64,000 bases of DNA. Source: Chitinophaga sp. YR627 (GTDB taxonomy: Bacteria > Bacteroidota > Bacteroidia > Chitinophagales > Chitinophagaceae). Location of the stretch: positions 1,178,001-1,242,000 of the forward strand of contig NZ_FOUX01000002.1 of NCBI RefSeq assembly GCF_900114995.1, read 5' to 3'. Below are positions 45,461 through 54,524 of the stretch, in pieces. Below the pieces are notes generated by a model. The model was not told where the DNA came from. It ran no database searches and was given only the letters and a program-made list of their open reading frames with translations. Within the stretch, counting starts at the first letter, position 1; the number at the start of each line of letters is the position of its first letter. A program made the position numbers and the translations under genes.

Positions 45461-47146
45461 CTAATGCACCACCATCACATTGGTATAAAAACTATAATTC
45501 TTAGACCTGATCGTCACAATATACGCGCCTGACGGTATATTACTCACATCCAGCGTCAGCACCTTACTATCCATAAAAAGCTCCTTTTCATATACCACTA
45601 CGCCCCGGAAGCTCGCCATGGTAATCGTCGCTTTTTCATTCACGGTACCGGTAAACTGTAAGCGCATCGTACTACTGGCAGGATTAGGATATACCTTTTC
45701 AAAATAACCGCCGAAAAGCGCCTGTACCAGCAGCTGTGCAGATGCCTGACTCGGATTCCCGGCTGCATCATGTGCCGCATTCGCTGCCAGGTCAACTGTT
45801 ACCGGACCATCATACATTGGCGTCACCAGCACTGTCATCACGTTATTACTGATACTGTTGAGATCTGAAATGGTGGCGTTTGTTGCACGCAGGTAACTCA
45901 GATCAAAATCTGCGATGGCTTCGCTGAAGCTGATATAGACCAGGAAAGCGGCTCTGAATGGTGACGACTCAATTGTATTGAGTGTCACTGCCGGTGATTT
46001 TTTATCTATAAATACTTTACTGTTATCAGTAGTGGTGGTGATCGTATCGCCTGTATTACCATGCAGATCCCTGAATACTATCTGGAAAGATACCTGTCCG
46101 TCGGCATCAGTAGTAGTGACTGTATGTCTTGCTACATATTCCTTAGGGCCTAATGCGGTTACGTTTGCGGGTGTAGTACCGATCGTGATTTCAGGCAGAT
46201 CGATCACATCGTCTACTGAAAAATACACGGTGATCACATCCCCGATGGTTGCATATGTTGGATTTTTATTGGCAGATAAAATAACGACTGACATAGCGCC
46301 CGGCACAGTCAGATCTGTGATGACAGGTACACCGGCACTCTGCGGACTCACATTACCAGCCGCATCTGTAGCGGTAGCCCGCAGTGTATGATTACCATCA
46401 GTAACGGTAGTGCTGGTAACAATTGTCCAGCTGCCTCCTGCATCAGTTGTAGCAGTTGTCAGTACTTTCCCATCAATGTATATCGTAACGAGTGTGTTCG
46501 GCTCTGCCAAACCACTGATCATCACATCTTTTTGTGTAAACACCGCATTACTACCCGGTACAGTAATCACCGGCACAGGAGGAGGATTACCATCTATTAC
46601 AATCAGACTTTGTGCCGCGATAGAACCCGGATTACCGGGTGCAGGTAATGTCAATACTGCCTGTGGACCACGGCTGCCGCGAATGGTGGCTCCGTTGAGC
46701 TGTAAGGCATCAACTGTCGCATAATCCAGTCTGCTACTTGTATCTCCACGATTAACAGTGTAAGTAAATGCGAGTGTATTTGTACTATCTCCGGAAATAT
46801 AGGATGCGCTGGCTGCCCTTCCTGCAATGTTCAACTGAAGAACAGGTGTTCCTCCGCTTACATGTACGATCTGATCAAAAATTATCTGAAATGTAATCGT
46901 ATTACCGATACCGTATGTATTATCCGGAGTAGTAGTGGTGATCGCCATTACAACGGGAATACTATCAGCGTCAGGCGTCTGATTAAATACACTGTCCACT
47001 ATTTTTGCCACTGTGTCAGACTGCGGAAAAAGCTGGATGTTGTCTGTAATACTGTTATTCTGTGCGTGAATAAAAATAGTTGAGACAAGACAATAAATAA
47101 TAGTGAGAGCCACTGAGGGAAGTGTCCTCTTAATTGGTATAGTCAT
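45461..47146 (-). CDS. Ig-like repeat protein with T9SS C-terminal sorting domain
   Basis: A secreted, probably surface-attached protein of 561 residues. The signal peptide (MTIPIKRTLPSVALTIIYCL, cleaved near HAQ) is followed by bacterial Ig-like domains: GNTITFQIIFDQIV (about 80-190), the PVPVITVPGSNAV... Big_3-like repeat with ATATDAAGNVSP (about 190-280), and a further domain with FRDLHGNTGDT. The last 75 residues, from VYPNPASSTMRLQF, are a type A sorting domain used by the type IX secretion system. The frame opens at a TTG (47185), but the ATG at 47146 begins the signal and is preferred. Adhesion or structural role is likely; no enzyme motif is seen. Confidence 0.85.
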   Translation of the reverse strand: MTIPIKRTLPSVALTIIYCLVSTIFIHAQNNSITDNIQLFPQSDTVAKIVDSVFNQTPDADSIPVVMAITTTTPDNTYGIGNTITFQIIFDQIVHVSGGTPVLQLNIAGRAASASYISGDSTNTLAFTYTVNRGDTSSRLDYATVDALQLNGATIRGSRGPQAVLTLPAPGNPGSIAAQSLIVIDGNPPPVPVITVPGSNAVFTQKDVMISGLAEPNTLVTIYIDGKVLTTATTDAGGSWTIVTSTTVTDGNHTLRATATDAAGNVSPQSAGVPVITDLTVPGAMSVVILSANKNPTYATIGDVITVYFSVDDVIDLPEITIGTTPANVTALGPKEYVARHTVTTTDADGQVSFQIVFRDLHGNTGDTITTTTDNSKVFIDKKSPAVTLNTIESSPFRAAFLVYISFSEAIADFDLSYLRATNATISDLNSISNNVMTVLVTPMYDGPVTVDLAANAAHDAAGNPSQASAQLLVQALFGGYFEKVYPNPASSTMRLQFTGTVNEKATITMASFRGVVVYEKELFMDSKVLTLDVSNIPSGAYIVTIRSKNYSFYTNVMVVH

Positions 47147-47218
47147 CAGGCTTTCCGGATAGTTAATTACTATCAAAGTACGCAATAGTTTCCTGAAAAA
47201 AGAATAAAAATATTATAT

Positions 47219-47274
47219 ATGTAATACAGTAAAAGGGCGGCCGATATACCGGCCGCCCTTTTACTGTATTACAT
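47219..47274 (-). terminator. Strong terminator after the GH20 gene
   Basis: A perfect stem of 25 bp (47219-47243 with 47250-47274) with a 6-nt loop lies 14 bp past the hexosaminidase stop. On the minus strand it is followed by an A/T-rich tail (ATATAATATTTTTATTC). The stem is unusually long for a simple terminator. Confidence 0.8.
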
Positions 47275-47287
47275 TCCTGTATATTAA

Positions 47288-49144
47288 TCAGTTATCTTTT
47301 AGCCGTTTCAACAACTCTTCTTTACCAACGGTAAGTAGTTCTCCTACCTTTTTTCCGTTCTGATAAGTAACGATACTCAGGTTTGCAGCTCCTGCCGGAA
47401 ATACTAATGGTTGTCCGGTGTAATGCGGATACATATTATCCGGATCAGAATTATCAAAAGTGTAGTAAATATCCAGTCCTTTTATCTCGGTGGACAGCTG
47501 CACTGACAGTTGTCCGTTGTTGTCTTTTGATGGTTTTACAACAGCATTCCATGCACTACGGGAGTATTTAACATGAGCAGTATCCAATCTTACAAAATGC
47601 ACCTCCATTCTCTGCACAAAATCATCCCAGTTGCGATTGGCTTTAGGACTCCAGTAAACCTCTGATAATGCCAGCGCACGTGGCCAGGTCATATACTGAA
47701 TATGCCGGTAGTTAGCAATAGATTCCGTCCAGAGGTTCCCCTGTCCGCCGAGGATATATTGCTCATCTACACCATCCGGCACCGGATCATAGTTGTACGA
47801 ATCACTCAGTCTGCACATACCATAGGTAGGCGGTTCCGCTGCAGGATCGCCCTGGTAGAGGTCCAGGTAACAATACTCCCAGGGACTCATGACCACATGA
47901 TGATTCATCTTCGCAGCTTCTATCCCTCCTTTCATACCTCTCCAGCTCATTACGGTCGCCTCAGGCGCCAATCCACCTTCCAGGATCTCATCCCATCCAA
48001 TGAGCTTTTTGCCTTTACTCTGGAGTATTTTTTCCATCCGTTTTACGAAATAGCTTTGCAGTTCATCCACATTCTTCAGGTGATCCTGCTCCATTCTTTT
48101 GCGGCATTTAGGACATTTATCCCAGAAGCCCTTGTAAGCCTCATCTCCTCCCACATGAATATAGTTGAAGGGAAACAAAGCTGCGATCTCTGTAAATACC
48201 TTATCAAGTACGAGGTATACCGAATCATTGCCAATACAGAGCGCATTATCTTCCTTTTTGTAAAAATGACTACCCGGGTTAACACTATAAGGCAATTGCG
48301 TACAGGAGAGGTTCGGATATGCCGCGATCATCGCCAGACTATGCGCAGGAACATCTATTTCCGGCAGAATGGTGATATATCGTGCCTGTGCATAGGCAAG
48401 GATCTCCTTGATGTCTTCCTGTGTGTAAAAACCACCTTCTGTTGCCGGTTCTCCGGGTTGCGGAGCTTCGAACGTACCCCATCTGCCGGTACGGGCTACC
48501 CGCCATGCACCCACCTTTGTCAGTTCCGGCAGACTTTTGATCTCAATACGCCAGCCGTTATCATCGCTGAGGTGCCAGTGGAAAATGTTGTATTTGTATC
48601 TCGCCATCTCATCGATGTAGCGTTTCACTTCTTCTTTGGTATAGAAATGCCTGCTGACGTCCAGCATCAGACCTCTCCAGCCAAAACGGGGATAGTCAGT
48701 GATATCTGCACAGGGTACCGTCCAGCTACGCGTAAGGGGCTGACTGCTTTCAATATCCGGCGGTAACAACTGCAACAATGTCTGCAGACCATAAAACACG
48801 CCTGCCGGACTTTGTGCTGTCAGGGTGATCTCTTTAGGTGTTACCTTCAGCTTATACCCTTCCTGTTTCTCTGCCTTATCCAATACGATACGCAGGACTT
48901 TAGCCCCCGTTTTGGCTGTTTTCAGGTGGAAGCCGGTAGCTGTCGCCATACGGTCATTAAACCATTGCAGGGTGCTATCCAGCTGTGTACCTGCCGAAGG
49001 CGCAATAATGGTAACACTGTTATCAATAACGAAATTTCCCGGTTGTTCCTGTACGGAAACCGGCGCCGGTATAATGTGGACCCGCTGGGCAAATGCCTGC
49101 ACGACAAGGCAGCACAAGGCCAGACAAAACAATGCATTCTTCAT
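47288..49144 (-). CDS. GH20 beta-N-acetylhexosaminidase, secreted
   Basis: Releases terminal N-acetylglucosamine or N-acetylgalactosamine by substrate-assisted catalysis. The signal peptide spans about 1-20. The GH20b domain precedes the TIM barrel, where RGLMLDVSRHF, HWHLSDDNGWRIEI and HVGGDEAYKG (330-339) appear. Asp334 and Glu335 are the catalytic pair. A C-terminal domain with IYYTFDNSDPDNMYPHY is also present. The ORF opens at a TTG (49150), but the ATG at 49144 is preferred (618 residues). It forms a single-gene unit flanked by hairpins. A role in chitin or glycoprotein turnover is usual for Chitinophaga. Confidence 0.95.
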   Translation of the reverse strand: MKNALFCLALCCLVVQAFAQRVHIIPAPVSVQEQPGNFVIDNSVTIIAPSAGTQLDSTLQWFNDRMATATGFHLKTAKTGAKVLRIVLDKAEKQEGYKLKVTPKEITLTAQSPAGVFYGLQTLLQLLPPDIESSQPLTRSWTVPCADITDYPRFGWRGLMLDVSRHFYTKEEVKRYIDEMARYKYNIFHWHLSDDNGWRIEIKSLPELTKVGAWRVARTGRWGTFEAPQPGEPATEGGFYTQEDIKEILAYAQARYITILPEIDVPAHSLAMIAAYPNLSCTQLPYSVNPGSHFYKKEDNALCIGNDSVYLVLDKVFTEIAALFPFNYIHVGGDEAYKGFWDKCPKCRKRMEQDHLKNVDELQSYFVKRMEKILQSKGKKLIGWDEILEGGLAPEATVMSWRGMKGGIEAAKMNHHVVMSPWEYCYLDLYQGDPAAEPPTYGMCRLSDSYNYDPVPDGVDEQYILGGQGNLWTESIANYRHIQYMTWPRALALSEVYWSPKANRNWDDFVQRMEVHFVRLDTAHVKYSRSAWNAVVKPSKDNNGQLSVQLSTEIKGLDIYYTFDNSDPDNMYPHYTGQPLVFPAGAANLSIVTYQNGKKVGELLTVGKEELLKRLKDN

Positions 49145-49207
49145 ATACAAGGAAATTTATGGGCTATTAAGGTAATAAAATAGTTGCTGGATACACAACG
49201 TTATCCA

Positions 49208-49247
49208 CACAGGCGTCCCACTATTTTACGGAAACGGGACGCCTGTG
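49208..49247. terminator. Hairpin after the terpene synthase gene
   Basis: A perfect 12-bp stem (49208-49219 with 49236-49247) with a 16-nt loop lies 27 bp past the terpene synthase stop and 64 bp before the GH20 start. It lacks a T-tract on the minus strand, so it is a probable but not certain terminator. Confidence 0.55.
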
Positions 49248-49273
49248 AAAAAGATCTGTCCCCATCTGTTTAT

Positions 49274-50305
49274 TCACGCATATACCTGCTGGTACCGGGC
49301 CGTATCCTGCAGACTCCAGTCAATATTTCCCCGTACGATCATCGCCAGACAGAAAGCATACTTGTATACTTCCTCATCCGTTTTATCATCAAATGTGGGT
49401 AATGAATGAAAGATGCGCTCAAATTGTATCATTTCCTGGTTATGCAGCCTGACCGTTTCATTGATGGCGGCTTCTATATCCAGTTGCCGTTCCTCTCGGA
49501 TGACCAGCACCAGGTTGTGCGTATCGCCCTGTTCCAGCTCTTTTCCCAGCGAGTACAGGTCATTGGCCCAACATCCCAGGTGACCACACAACATCGTCAG
49601 ATTGGACAGTTTCTTGTGATTAATGATGTCCTCCGGCAGATGTACCTGTTCCGCCAGTTCTATCAGGGTAGCCGCTATATGTGCCCCTCCTATCAGTGGA
49701 CGGGATTCGATGTAATCGGCAACAGAGGGCATACGGTCCGCATTGACATTCTGGTTCTGCCAGTTGACAGCATTGAACAGTTTGAACATATCCTGCACGA
49801 AGGTCCGCTGATAACTGAGGGAAGTACAGGCCTGTACCCTTTGCCAGACATCGGTCAGCGCCGTCAGGATATTCACATGTTCTTTTGCCACCATTGCCTG
49901 GGTAATGCTTTTATGCACAATATCCTGACCAGGCGTTTGTCTGTTATGCCAGTCTTCCAGTGTATAACGGTGTCCGTCTTTCAGAATACCCAGACAGGCA
50001 TAGAGCAGTTTTTTTAGATTCTCAGGATGCTGCGCTTCTTCATCCCTGTTATCAAAGATGTCATCCATCAGAAAAAGTAATACCAGCAGGTCATTGGCCA
50101 GACAGAGCCGTCCATACTCCGCTGTGGGATAGAAACGGGAGGTCATATAGGCGAATTTAGCCTCCCGGTAACCGTGGATAGCCTCATGCAGCCCAAACCG
50201 CTCCACCCATTGGGTGGTATGCGCTTCGACGGCACTGGCATAAGGACTGATCTGGGAATTGAAGGGACAATACAGCGCAGGAATGCTGAATGTAGGATAC
50301 AACAT
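49274..50305 (-). CDS. Class I terpene synthase
   Basis: A soluble 343-residue enzyme that should ionise a prenyl diphosphate and cyclise it to a terpene. All hallmarks are visible: the aspartate-rich DDIFD (81-85), the NSE triad in NDLYSLGKE (Asn248, Ser252, Glu256) that binds magnesium, and the C-terminal Arg337-Tyr338 pair. No prenyltransferase or P450 gene lies nearby, so the precursor comes from elsewhere. Chitinophaga pinensis is known to encode terpene synthases, including a dolabellane-type diterpene synthase; whether this is the ortholog cannot be told here. A hybrid histidine kinase lies 113 bp upstream on the same strand. Confidence 0.9.
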   Translation of the reverse strand: MLYPTFSIPALYCPFNSQISPYASAVEAHTTQWVERFGLHEAIHGYREAKFAYMTSRFYPTAEYGRLCLANDLLVLLFLMDDIFDNRDEEAQHPENLKKLLYACLGILKDGHRYTLEDWHNRQTPGQDIVHKSITQAMVAKEHVNILTALTDVWQRVQACTSLSYQRTFVQDMFKLFNAVNWQNQNVNADRMPSVADYIESRPLIGGAHIAATLIELAEQVHLPEDIINHKKLSNLTMLCGHLGCWANDLYSLGKELEQGDTHNLVLVIREERQLDIEAAINETVRLHNQEMIQFERIFHSLPTFDDKTDEEVYKYAFCLAMIVRGNIDWSLQDTARYQQVYA

Positions 50306-50307
50306 AA

Positions 50308-50349
50308 CAAAGTGATTTAGAAATGTCAGAAGATTCTCTTATCACTTTG
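50308..50349. promoter_or_regulatory. Inverted repeat at the terpene synthase start
   Basis: CAAAGTGAT (50308-50316) and ATCACTTTG (50341-50349) form a perfect 9-bp inverted repeat with a 24-bp spacer. It ends two bases upstream of the terpene synthase ATG. In mRNA it could fold next to the start codon; in DNA it could be an operator. Confidence 0.4.
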
Positions 50350-50418
50350 AATTTAAAAAAAACCATGCGTGCATGTATCAGGGAAGTATATACTTCGGGA
50401 GAGATAAACTGCTATTAA

Positions 50419-52152
50419 TCAGTTTGCTATTGTCTGGCTAAACCTGATGATCTCGTTATAGAGTTGACTTGAAGTAGTAATGGGTTTCACCAGGTAACCG
50501 TCTGCGCCAAAGTTCTTCATATCGCTGATCGTCTCCTCATAGGCATCTGCGGAGCAGATAATCACAGGTACATCGGCCAGCTGGGGGTGGTGTTTTATCT
50601 TATACAGCATTTCTTTACCACTGATACCTGGCATATTCAGGTCCAGCAGAATAAGGTTGGGTGGCCGTTCATTCGCCAGCCATAGGGCATTATCCAGACT
50701 ATCTGCCACCATGACGCTGCTGACCATTTTTCTCAGCAGTCTTTCCGCAATGGTCCTGCACATGACATCGTCATCTACCACCAGTATATGCAGGGGCAGC
50801 AGGTCTTCCTGTCCCTTTGTACTGTTTACCGGAGTTACCGGCGGTAATATCCTGGCCTGTGGAGTAGCTCCCTGTTCCAGTGGCAAGGTCAGCGTAAATG
50901 TGCTGCCTTTTCCGGGAATACTCCTGACGGTGATGTTCCCCCCCATCCGATGCGCAAAATGCCTGGAAATGGTCAGTCCGAGGCCTGTAGATTCCGTCTG
51001 CTGATGTTGCTGGGACACATAGGGGCTGAATATTCTCTCCAGGTTCTTTTCTTCGATACCCACACCTTCATCCGTGATATCCATACAAATGGTGGCGTTA
51101 TTCAGGAGATAGACATGCAGGCGGACCATTGTATCATTCCGGCTGAACTTAATCGCATTGGTCAGCAGATTAATCACAATGCGATGCATCTTTGCAGCGT
51201 CGGTGATGATATATTCAGGCACATCGTCATTGATGCGACAGGCTATTTTTACCGCTTTTCTGTTACCCAGTACCTGGTAACCGGCGGCACGTTTGACAAA
51301 CCATTCGCGTACCCTGACAGCGGAGCGGGTAATTTCATCGTAGGAACCGGATTCTATTTTACTCAGACTCAGTACATCATTCATCACCAGCTTTACATCC
51401 TGCGTAGCGAAGTACATGCTGGATACCTGGTCATAATCTACCATGATCGGCTCTCCCGGCTCCGTATGCGCAGGATCAAACCAGTCTTCCAGTATACTCT
51501 CGATCACATTGATAGATCCCCTGAGATCATGGCTTGTCTTAGCGATAAAATTGCTTTTGGACATACTTTTTATCTCCAGTCGTCTGATCCAGTCGGAGAA
51601 GTCCTGACTGTAAAACCGGAGCACCATGATATTGAGGAAGGTCACCAGGAAGAAGATAATACCGTACATGAGATTACCTGCACGTTCAGGGTACGGCAGG
51701 TGATCGACTATTTTATAAAATGAATTGATTTCAAGCAGCAGTGCGATACACAGTAAAAAGGAGATACTGAGTATCTGTTCCTTCCTGCGTTCAAATAGCA
51801 GAAAACTAAATCCGATCATAAAGATCACAATACCTTCGATACAGGCTGCCCGTCCGAGAAACAGGCCAAAGAAAAAGAGGCCAAAGGAATGTACCAGGAA
51901 AGTCAACAGGGCTGCTCTGTTAAACTGGTGTTTTTTATTCAGCATCACAGCGATGGTTAACACGCCCGCTTCTATCCATGGAGAGATCCACGTCAGCCAG
52001 CTGCCGGTGATGGCATATAACACAGGTCCCATGATGAATGCCAGTATAGCAGGGATAATCGCCATTACGTTTACTATAACGACAGTTGTGCGCTTCCTGT
52101 TTTCCTGCAAAACATCCGTCCCCGTCTTAATCAGGGAAAGCAATCTGTACAT
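50419..52152 (-). CDS. Hybrid sensor histidine kinase/response regulator, membrane-bound
   Basis: A 577-residue signalling protein. Six or so hydrophobic segments fill residues about 20-185, with no large periplasmic sensor domain. A HisKA region follows with SHDLRGSIN, phospho-acceptor His208; the usual SHELRTP is altered. The HATPase domain has NLLTNAIKFS, DEGVGIEE and STGLGLTISRH. A C-terminal receiver domain has phospho-acceptor Asp504 in LLDLNMPG and Lys556 in VKP. The frame extends to a TTG at 52224, but the ATG at 52152 is preferred. There is no output domain, so it must pass phosphate on or act through its receiver. It may regulate the terpene synthase next door. Confidence 0.88.
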   Translation of the reverse strand: MYRLLSLIKTGTDVLQENRKRTTVVIVNVMAIIPAILAFIMGPVLYAITGSWLTWISPWIEAGVLTIAVMLNKKHQFNRAALLTFLVHSFGLFFFGLFLGRAACIEGIVIFMIGFSFLLFERRKEQILSISFLLCIALLLEINSFYKIVDHLPYPERAGNLMYGIIFFLVTFLNIMVLRFYSQDFSDWIRRLEIKSMSKSNFIAKTSHDLRGSINVIESILEDWFDPAHTEPGEPIMVDYDQVSSMYFATQDVKLVMNDVLSLSKIESGSYDEITRSAVRVREWFVKRAAGYQVLGNRKAVKIACRINDDVPEYIITDAAKMHRIVINLLTNAIKFSRNDTMVRLHVYLLNNATICMDITDEGVGIEEKNLERIFSPYVSQQHQQTESTGLGLTISRHFAHRMGGNITVRSIPGKGSTFTLTLPLEQGATPQARILPPVTPVNSTKGQEDLLPLHILVVDDDVMCRTIAERLLRKMVSSVMVADSLDNALWLANERPPNLILLDLNMPGISGKEMLYKIKHHPQLADVPVIICSADAYEETISDMKNFGADGYLVKPITTSSQLYNEIIRFSQTIAN

Positions 52153-52251
52153 ATTTTGAGGTTTTCTCCGGTGTAACGTTGCCAGGTGTCTGGTCACTGC
52201 TAATTTAGTGAAAATGAGTGACAAGTAATGAAAAGACGCGACTGTAAAAAC

Positions 52252-52290
52252 AAATTCCGGGAAAAGCCTGAAGGCCTTCTCCCGGAATGA
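52252..52290 (-). terminator. Intrinsic terminator without an annotated gene upstream
   Basis: A stem of about 14 bp with one bulge and one mismatch (52254-52268 with 52273-52288) and a TGAA-type loop is followed on the minus strand by TTTGTTTTTAC. The nearest upstream minus-strand gene ends 680 bp away, so this terminator implies an unannotated transcript ending here. Confidence 0.7.
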
Positions 52291-52735
52291 TCAATAGCAG
52301 TTCCTGCTGACCCTACCTATTAACGAGGGAAAGTCGGGTCATACCGAAACTGTGCTACAATAGTTCTGCCTACCCTGGTTGTGGATTAACGAACGGATGA
52401 AGAATAACGGTAGACAAAGAACCAACACTAAAAAAGTTTACGAACAAGCATCGCTTTTGACGGGTTATCCCGAAGGATGAACCATCTCCATGATAGCTTA
52501 ATACGCTACAATATTTTTCAGAGAATGTCCCGCCTGGATAAGCAGAACAGCTAGATATCCTCAATATACCATTAAAAGAATTTTGCTTTCTCAGCCCTCT
52601 TTGTCAGTGGAGGCCGGACCTTCGCGTTAAACAAAGGTCCGGGCATCCTGCTGACTGATCTTTACGCGGACATACTTACTCCGTAAGTAGTTGAGGAAAA
52701 CAGCATTCTATGGAGAACGCCTGTCCGCATTATTA
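52291..52735 (-). ncRNA. Candidate structured RNA or gene relic
   Basis: This 445-bp stretch has no convincing protein frame; a 64-codon minus-strand frame (52370-52564) is not protein-like. On the minus strand it contains a 7-bp long-range stem (52666-52672 with 52722-52728), a 6-bp hairpin (52674-52679 with 52683-52688) and a 9-bp hairpin (52614-52622 with 52634-52642), and it ends at the intrinsic terminator at 52252. A short tail, STTRVGRTIVAQFRYDPTFPR, just before the terminator could instead be the end of a broken gene. Either reading is tentative. Confidence 0.3.
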
Positions 52736-52970
52736 TGAAAAGGCAAATATGTTTATTAAAGCAATGATAAGTTTTCAAGCAAGACCTTCATTCAGATTAC
52801 AAACAAGGTTTCATTCCAATATTTTTGTGGCATTAACTATCTGATGATGCGACTTCATTTATGGGTTAATCTCGTAGTCACCTTACAAATATCGCAAGCA
52901 GCCTGAAAAAACGATAGGACAAAGGCAAACAACCTATGGATATTTTTTATCTCTTTTGTCCTATATACAG

Positions 52971-53975
52971 CTAAATAGCTGCACTGTGATCACTTCTATA
53001 CCGTCCTGGAGTGACGCCTTCAGTTTGTTTGAAGATTCTGATAAAATAGGATGGATCTGAATACCCTACTTCCAGTGCAATGTCAGTGATCGTATGCATC
53101 GTGGCCACCAGCAGTTGCTTGGCTTTCTCCACCCTTTGTTGTAACACATAGATTTTCACTGTACTGCCCAGTTTGAGTTTGAAGGCATTTTCCAGGGCCC
53201 GTTCTGTCAGTCCCAATGCATGCGCACGCTGTTCTACATTTACAGGTTCTTCCGGACAGCGGTCTACGCTTTCAATAAATTCATCTATCTCTTTTTCATG
53301 CAGTAATATCAGTCTGCTGTCCTGCAATGTAATACGATGCATATTATCCAGATAGGAAATAACAACGTCGCTGATGCGGTTATTAAAATACTGGGTGCGG
53401 GCCTGACCGGCAAGCGGACAATTCTTCATTTTCTCTATCTCCATACGCACGGATGAGCTCAGGCGGATGTAAGGCAGATGTGCTGAAAAGCGGCTATCTG
53501 TATTGACAGCATGCAACATCTCTTTCAGTTGCTGATAGGTATCTGCCAGTTCATCCAGCAAGGTGACCGGCGTCTGAAAATAGGTACTACGGAAGGGCTG
53601 CCCTGCTGTCAGCCTAAGGGTATATTCCACATCCGGAGACAGGTATTGCAAACCCATTTTACCAGACTGCAATTGTATATGGCTGTCTGGATGGAGCATA
53701 CGGGTATTGCCAGTTACAATTGCCTGCATAATAACCACCGGCTGACTGACCACTATAGTGATGCTGAGATCAGTGGTCGGCTCGATATACAACTCCGCAT
53801 AAAAGCTTTCTGCCACCTGTACCTGCTGCTTCAGCAGTACGCCCCATTTACCGGATACAAAAGCAGTACCTGTATCATGTATCGGCAATCGTAATTTGCG
53901 GTAACGCGGGGGCACAACATGCGTTATCGCTGTATCCTGCGTCAGATGCGCAGGCAACCGGAACTCTATTGGCAT
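52971..53975 (-). CDS. AraC-family transcriptional regulator
   Basis: A 334-residue regulator. The C-terminal 100 residues are an AraC/XylS DNA-binding domain with two helix-turn-helix units: VEQRAHALGLTERALENAFKLKLG, and ITDIALEVGYSDPSYFIRIFKQTEGVTPGRYR. The N-terminal about 220 residues are a ligand or partner domain of unknown type with a cupin-like beta pattern. Part of it (VLLKQQVQVAESFYAELY and after) resembles the stand-alone protein encoded just upstream at 54012. It follows that gene by 36 bp, so the two are probably co-transcribed. The target is unknown. Confidence 0.87.
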   Translation of the reverse strand: MPIEFRLPAHLTQDTAITHVVPPRYRKLRLPIHDTGTAFVSGKWGVLLKQQVQVAESFYAELYIEPTTDLSITIVVSQPVVIMQAIVTGNTRMLHPDSHIQLQSGKMGLQYLSPDVEYTLRLTAGQPFRSTYFQTPVTLLDELADTYQQLKEMLHAVNTDSRFSAHLPYIRLSSSVRMEIEKMKNCPLAGQARTQYFNNRISDVVISYLDNMHRITLQDSRLILLHEKEIDEFIESVDRCPEEPVNVEQRAHALGLTERALENAFKLKLGSTVKIYVLQQRVEKAKQLLVATMHTITDIALEVGYSDPSYFIRIFKQTEGVTPGRYRSDHSAAI

Positions 53976-54011
53976 ATTGGTTAGGTTTTTAAAGAATCAT
54001 GGTCTTGTCCC

Positions 54012-54524
54012 TTATTTTCTGGCCTCTGTATTCATCAGACCAAGGGCAAAAAGGAACTTGTTAACAAACGCAAATGTTTCGGCGCTTTTCATGCTTTCAC
54101 TGTCATCCTGTTCAGGAGAGAACGGAAATGCCAGCGACTGATAGCTACCCTTACTGACCAATACGCGCAGGTCTCTGGGCTGAAAACCTCCTCCCAGGTA
54201 ACAATAATCATTCTCCCCTATATCAATCCCGATATCCTGGTGTAAAAACATCATCTCACTGTCATTCTGGATGGTGTAAATCAATAATTTACTCAGACCA
54301 GGTGTGAGATCGAATCGTAATAACAGATTATCCTCTGTAGCGTTAATGACTGTATACCAGAAACTTTTTTCAAAAAGCTGCATCTGTTGTATCAGCACGC
54401 TACATTGTGGTGTAGCATAATACAAAGGCGGCTTCTCTGAAGACAAATAATGTTCAAAAGATGCAGGTATGTGTTCGGATTGTTGAAAAGGTAGTAACGA
54501 ATTAAAGTTAACATCAAGTTTCAT
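54012..54524 (-). CDS. Stand-alone relative of the neighbouring AraC sensor domain
   Basis: A 170-residue protein with no signal peptide and no recognised family. Its central part (SVLIQQMQLFEKSFWYTVI, then alternating beta strands to LAFPFSPEQDD) lines up with the N-terminal domain of the AraC protein at 52971 (QQ-Q--E-SF pattern and similar strand spacing). There is no DNA-binding domain. It precedes the regulator by 36 bp on the same strand. It may bind the same ligand or form mixed dimers that modulate the regulator, but this is inferred from resemblance judged by eye. Confidence 0.6.
   Translation of the reverse strand: MKLDVNFNSLLPFQQSEHIPASFEHYLSSEKPPLYYATPQCSVLIQQMQLFEKSFWYTVINATEDNLLLRFDLTPGLSKLLIYTIQNDSEMMFLHQDIGIDIGENDYCYLGGGFQPRDLRVLVSKGSYQSLAFPFSPEQDDSESMKSAETFAFVNKFLFALGLMNTEARK

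Noticed and set aside
47702..48766. 354-codon plus-strand frame opposite the GH20 gene
   Set aside because: Shadow of the hexosaminidase, whose catalytic motifs are intact on the minus strand; no protein-like features in the shadow.
52370..52564. 64-codon minus-strand frame in the gap before the AraC gene
   Set aside because: Low-complexity and cysteine/serine-rich translation without a plausible fold; the hairpins and terminator suggest RNA or a relic instead.
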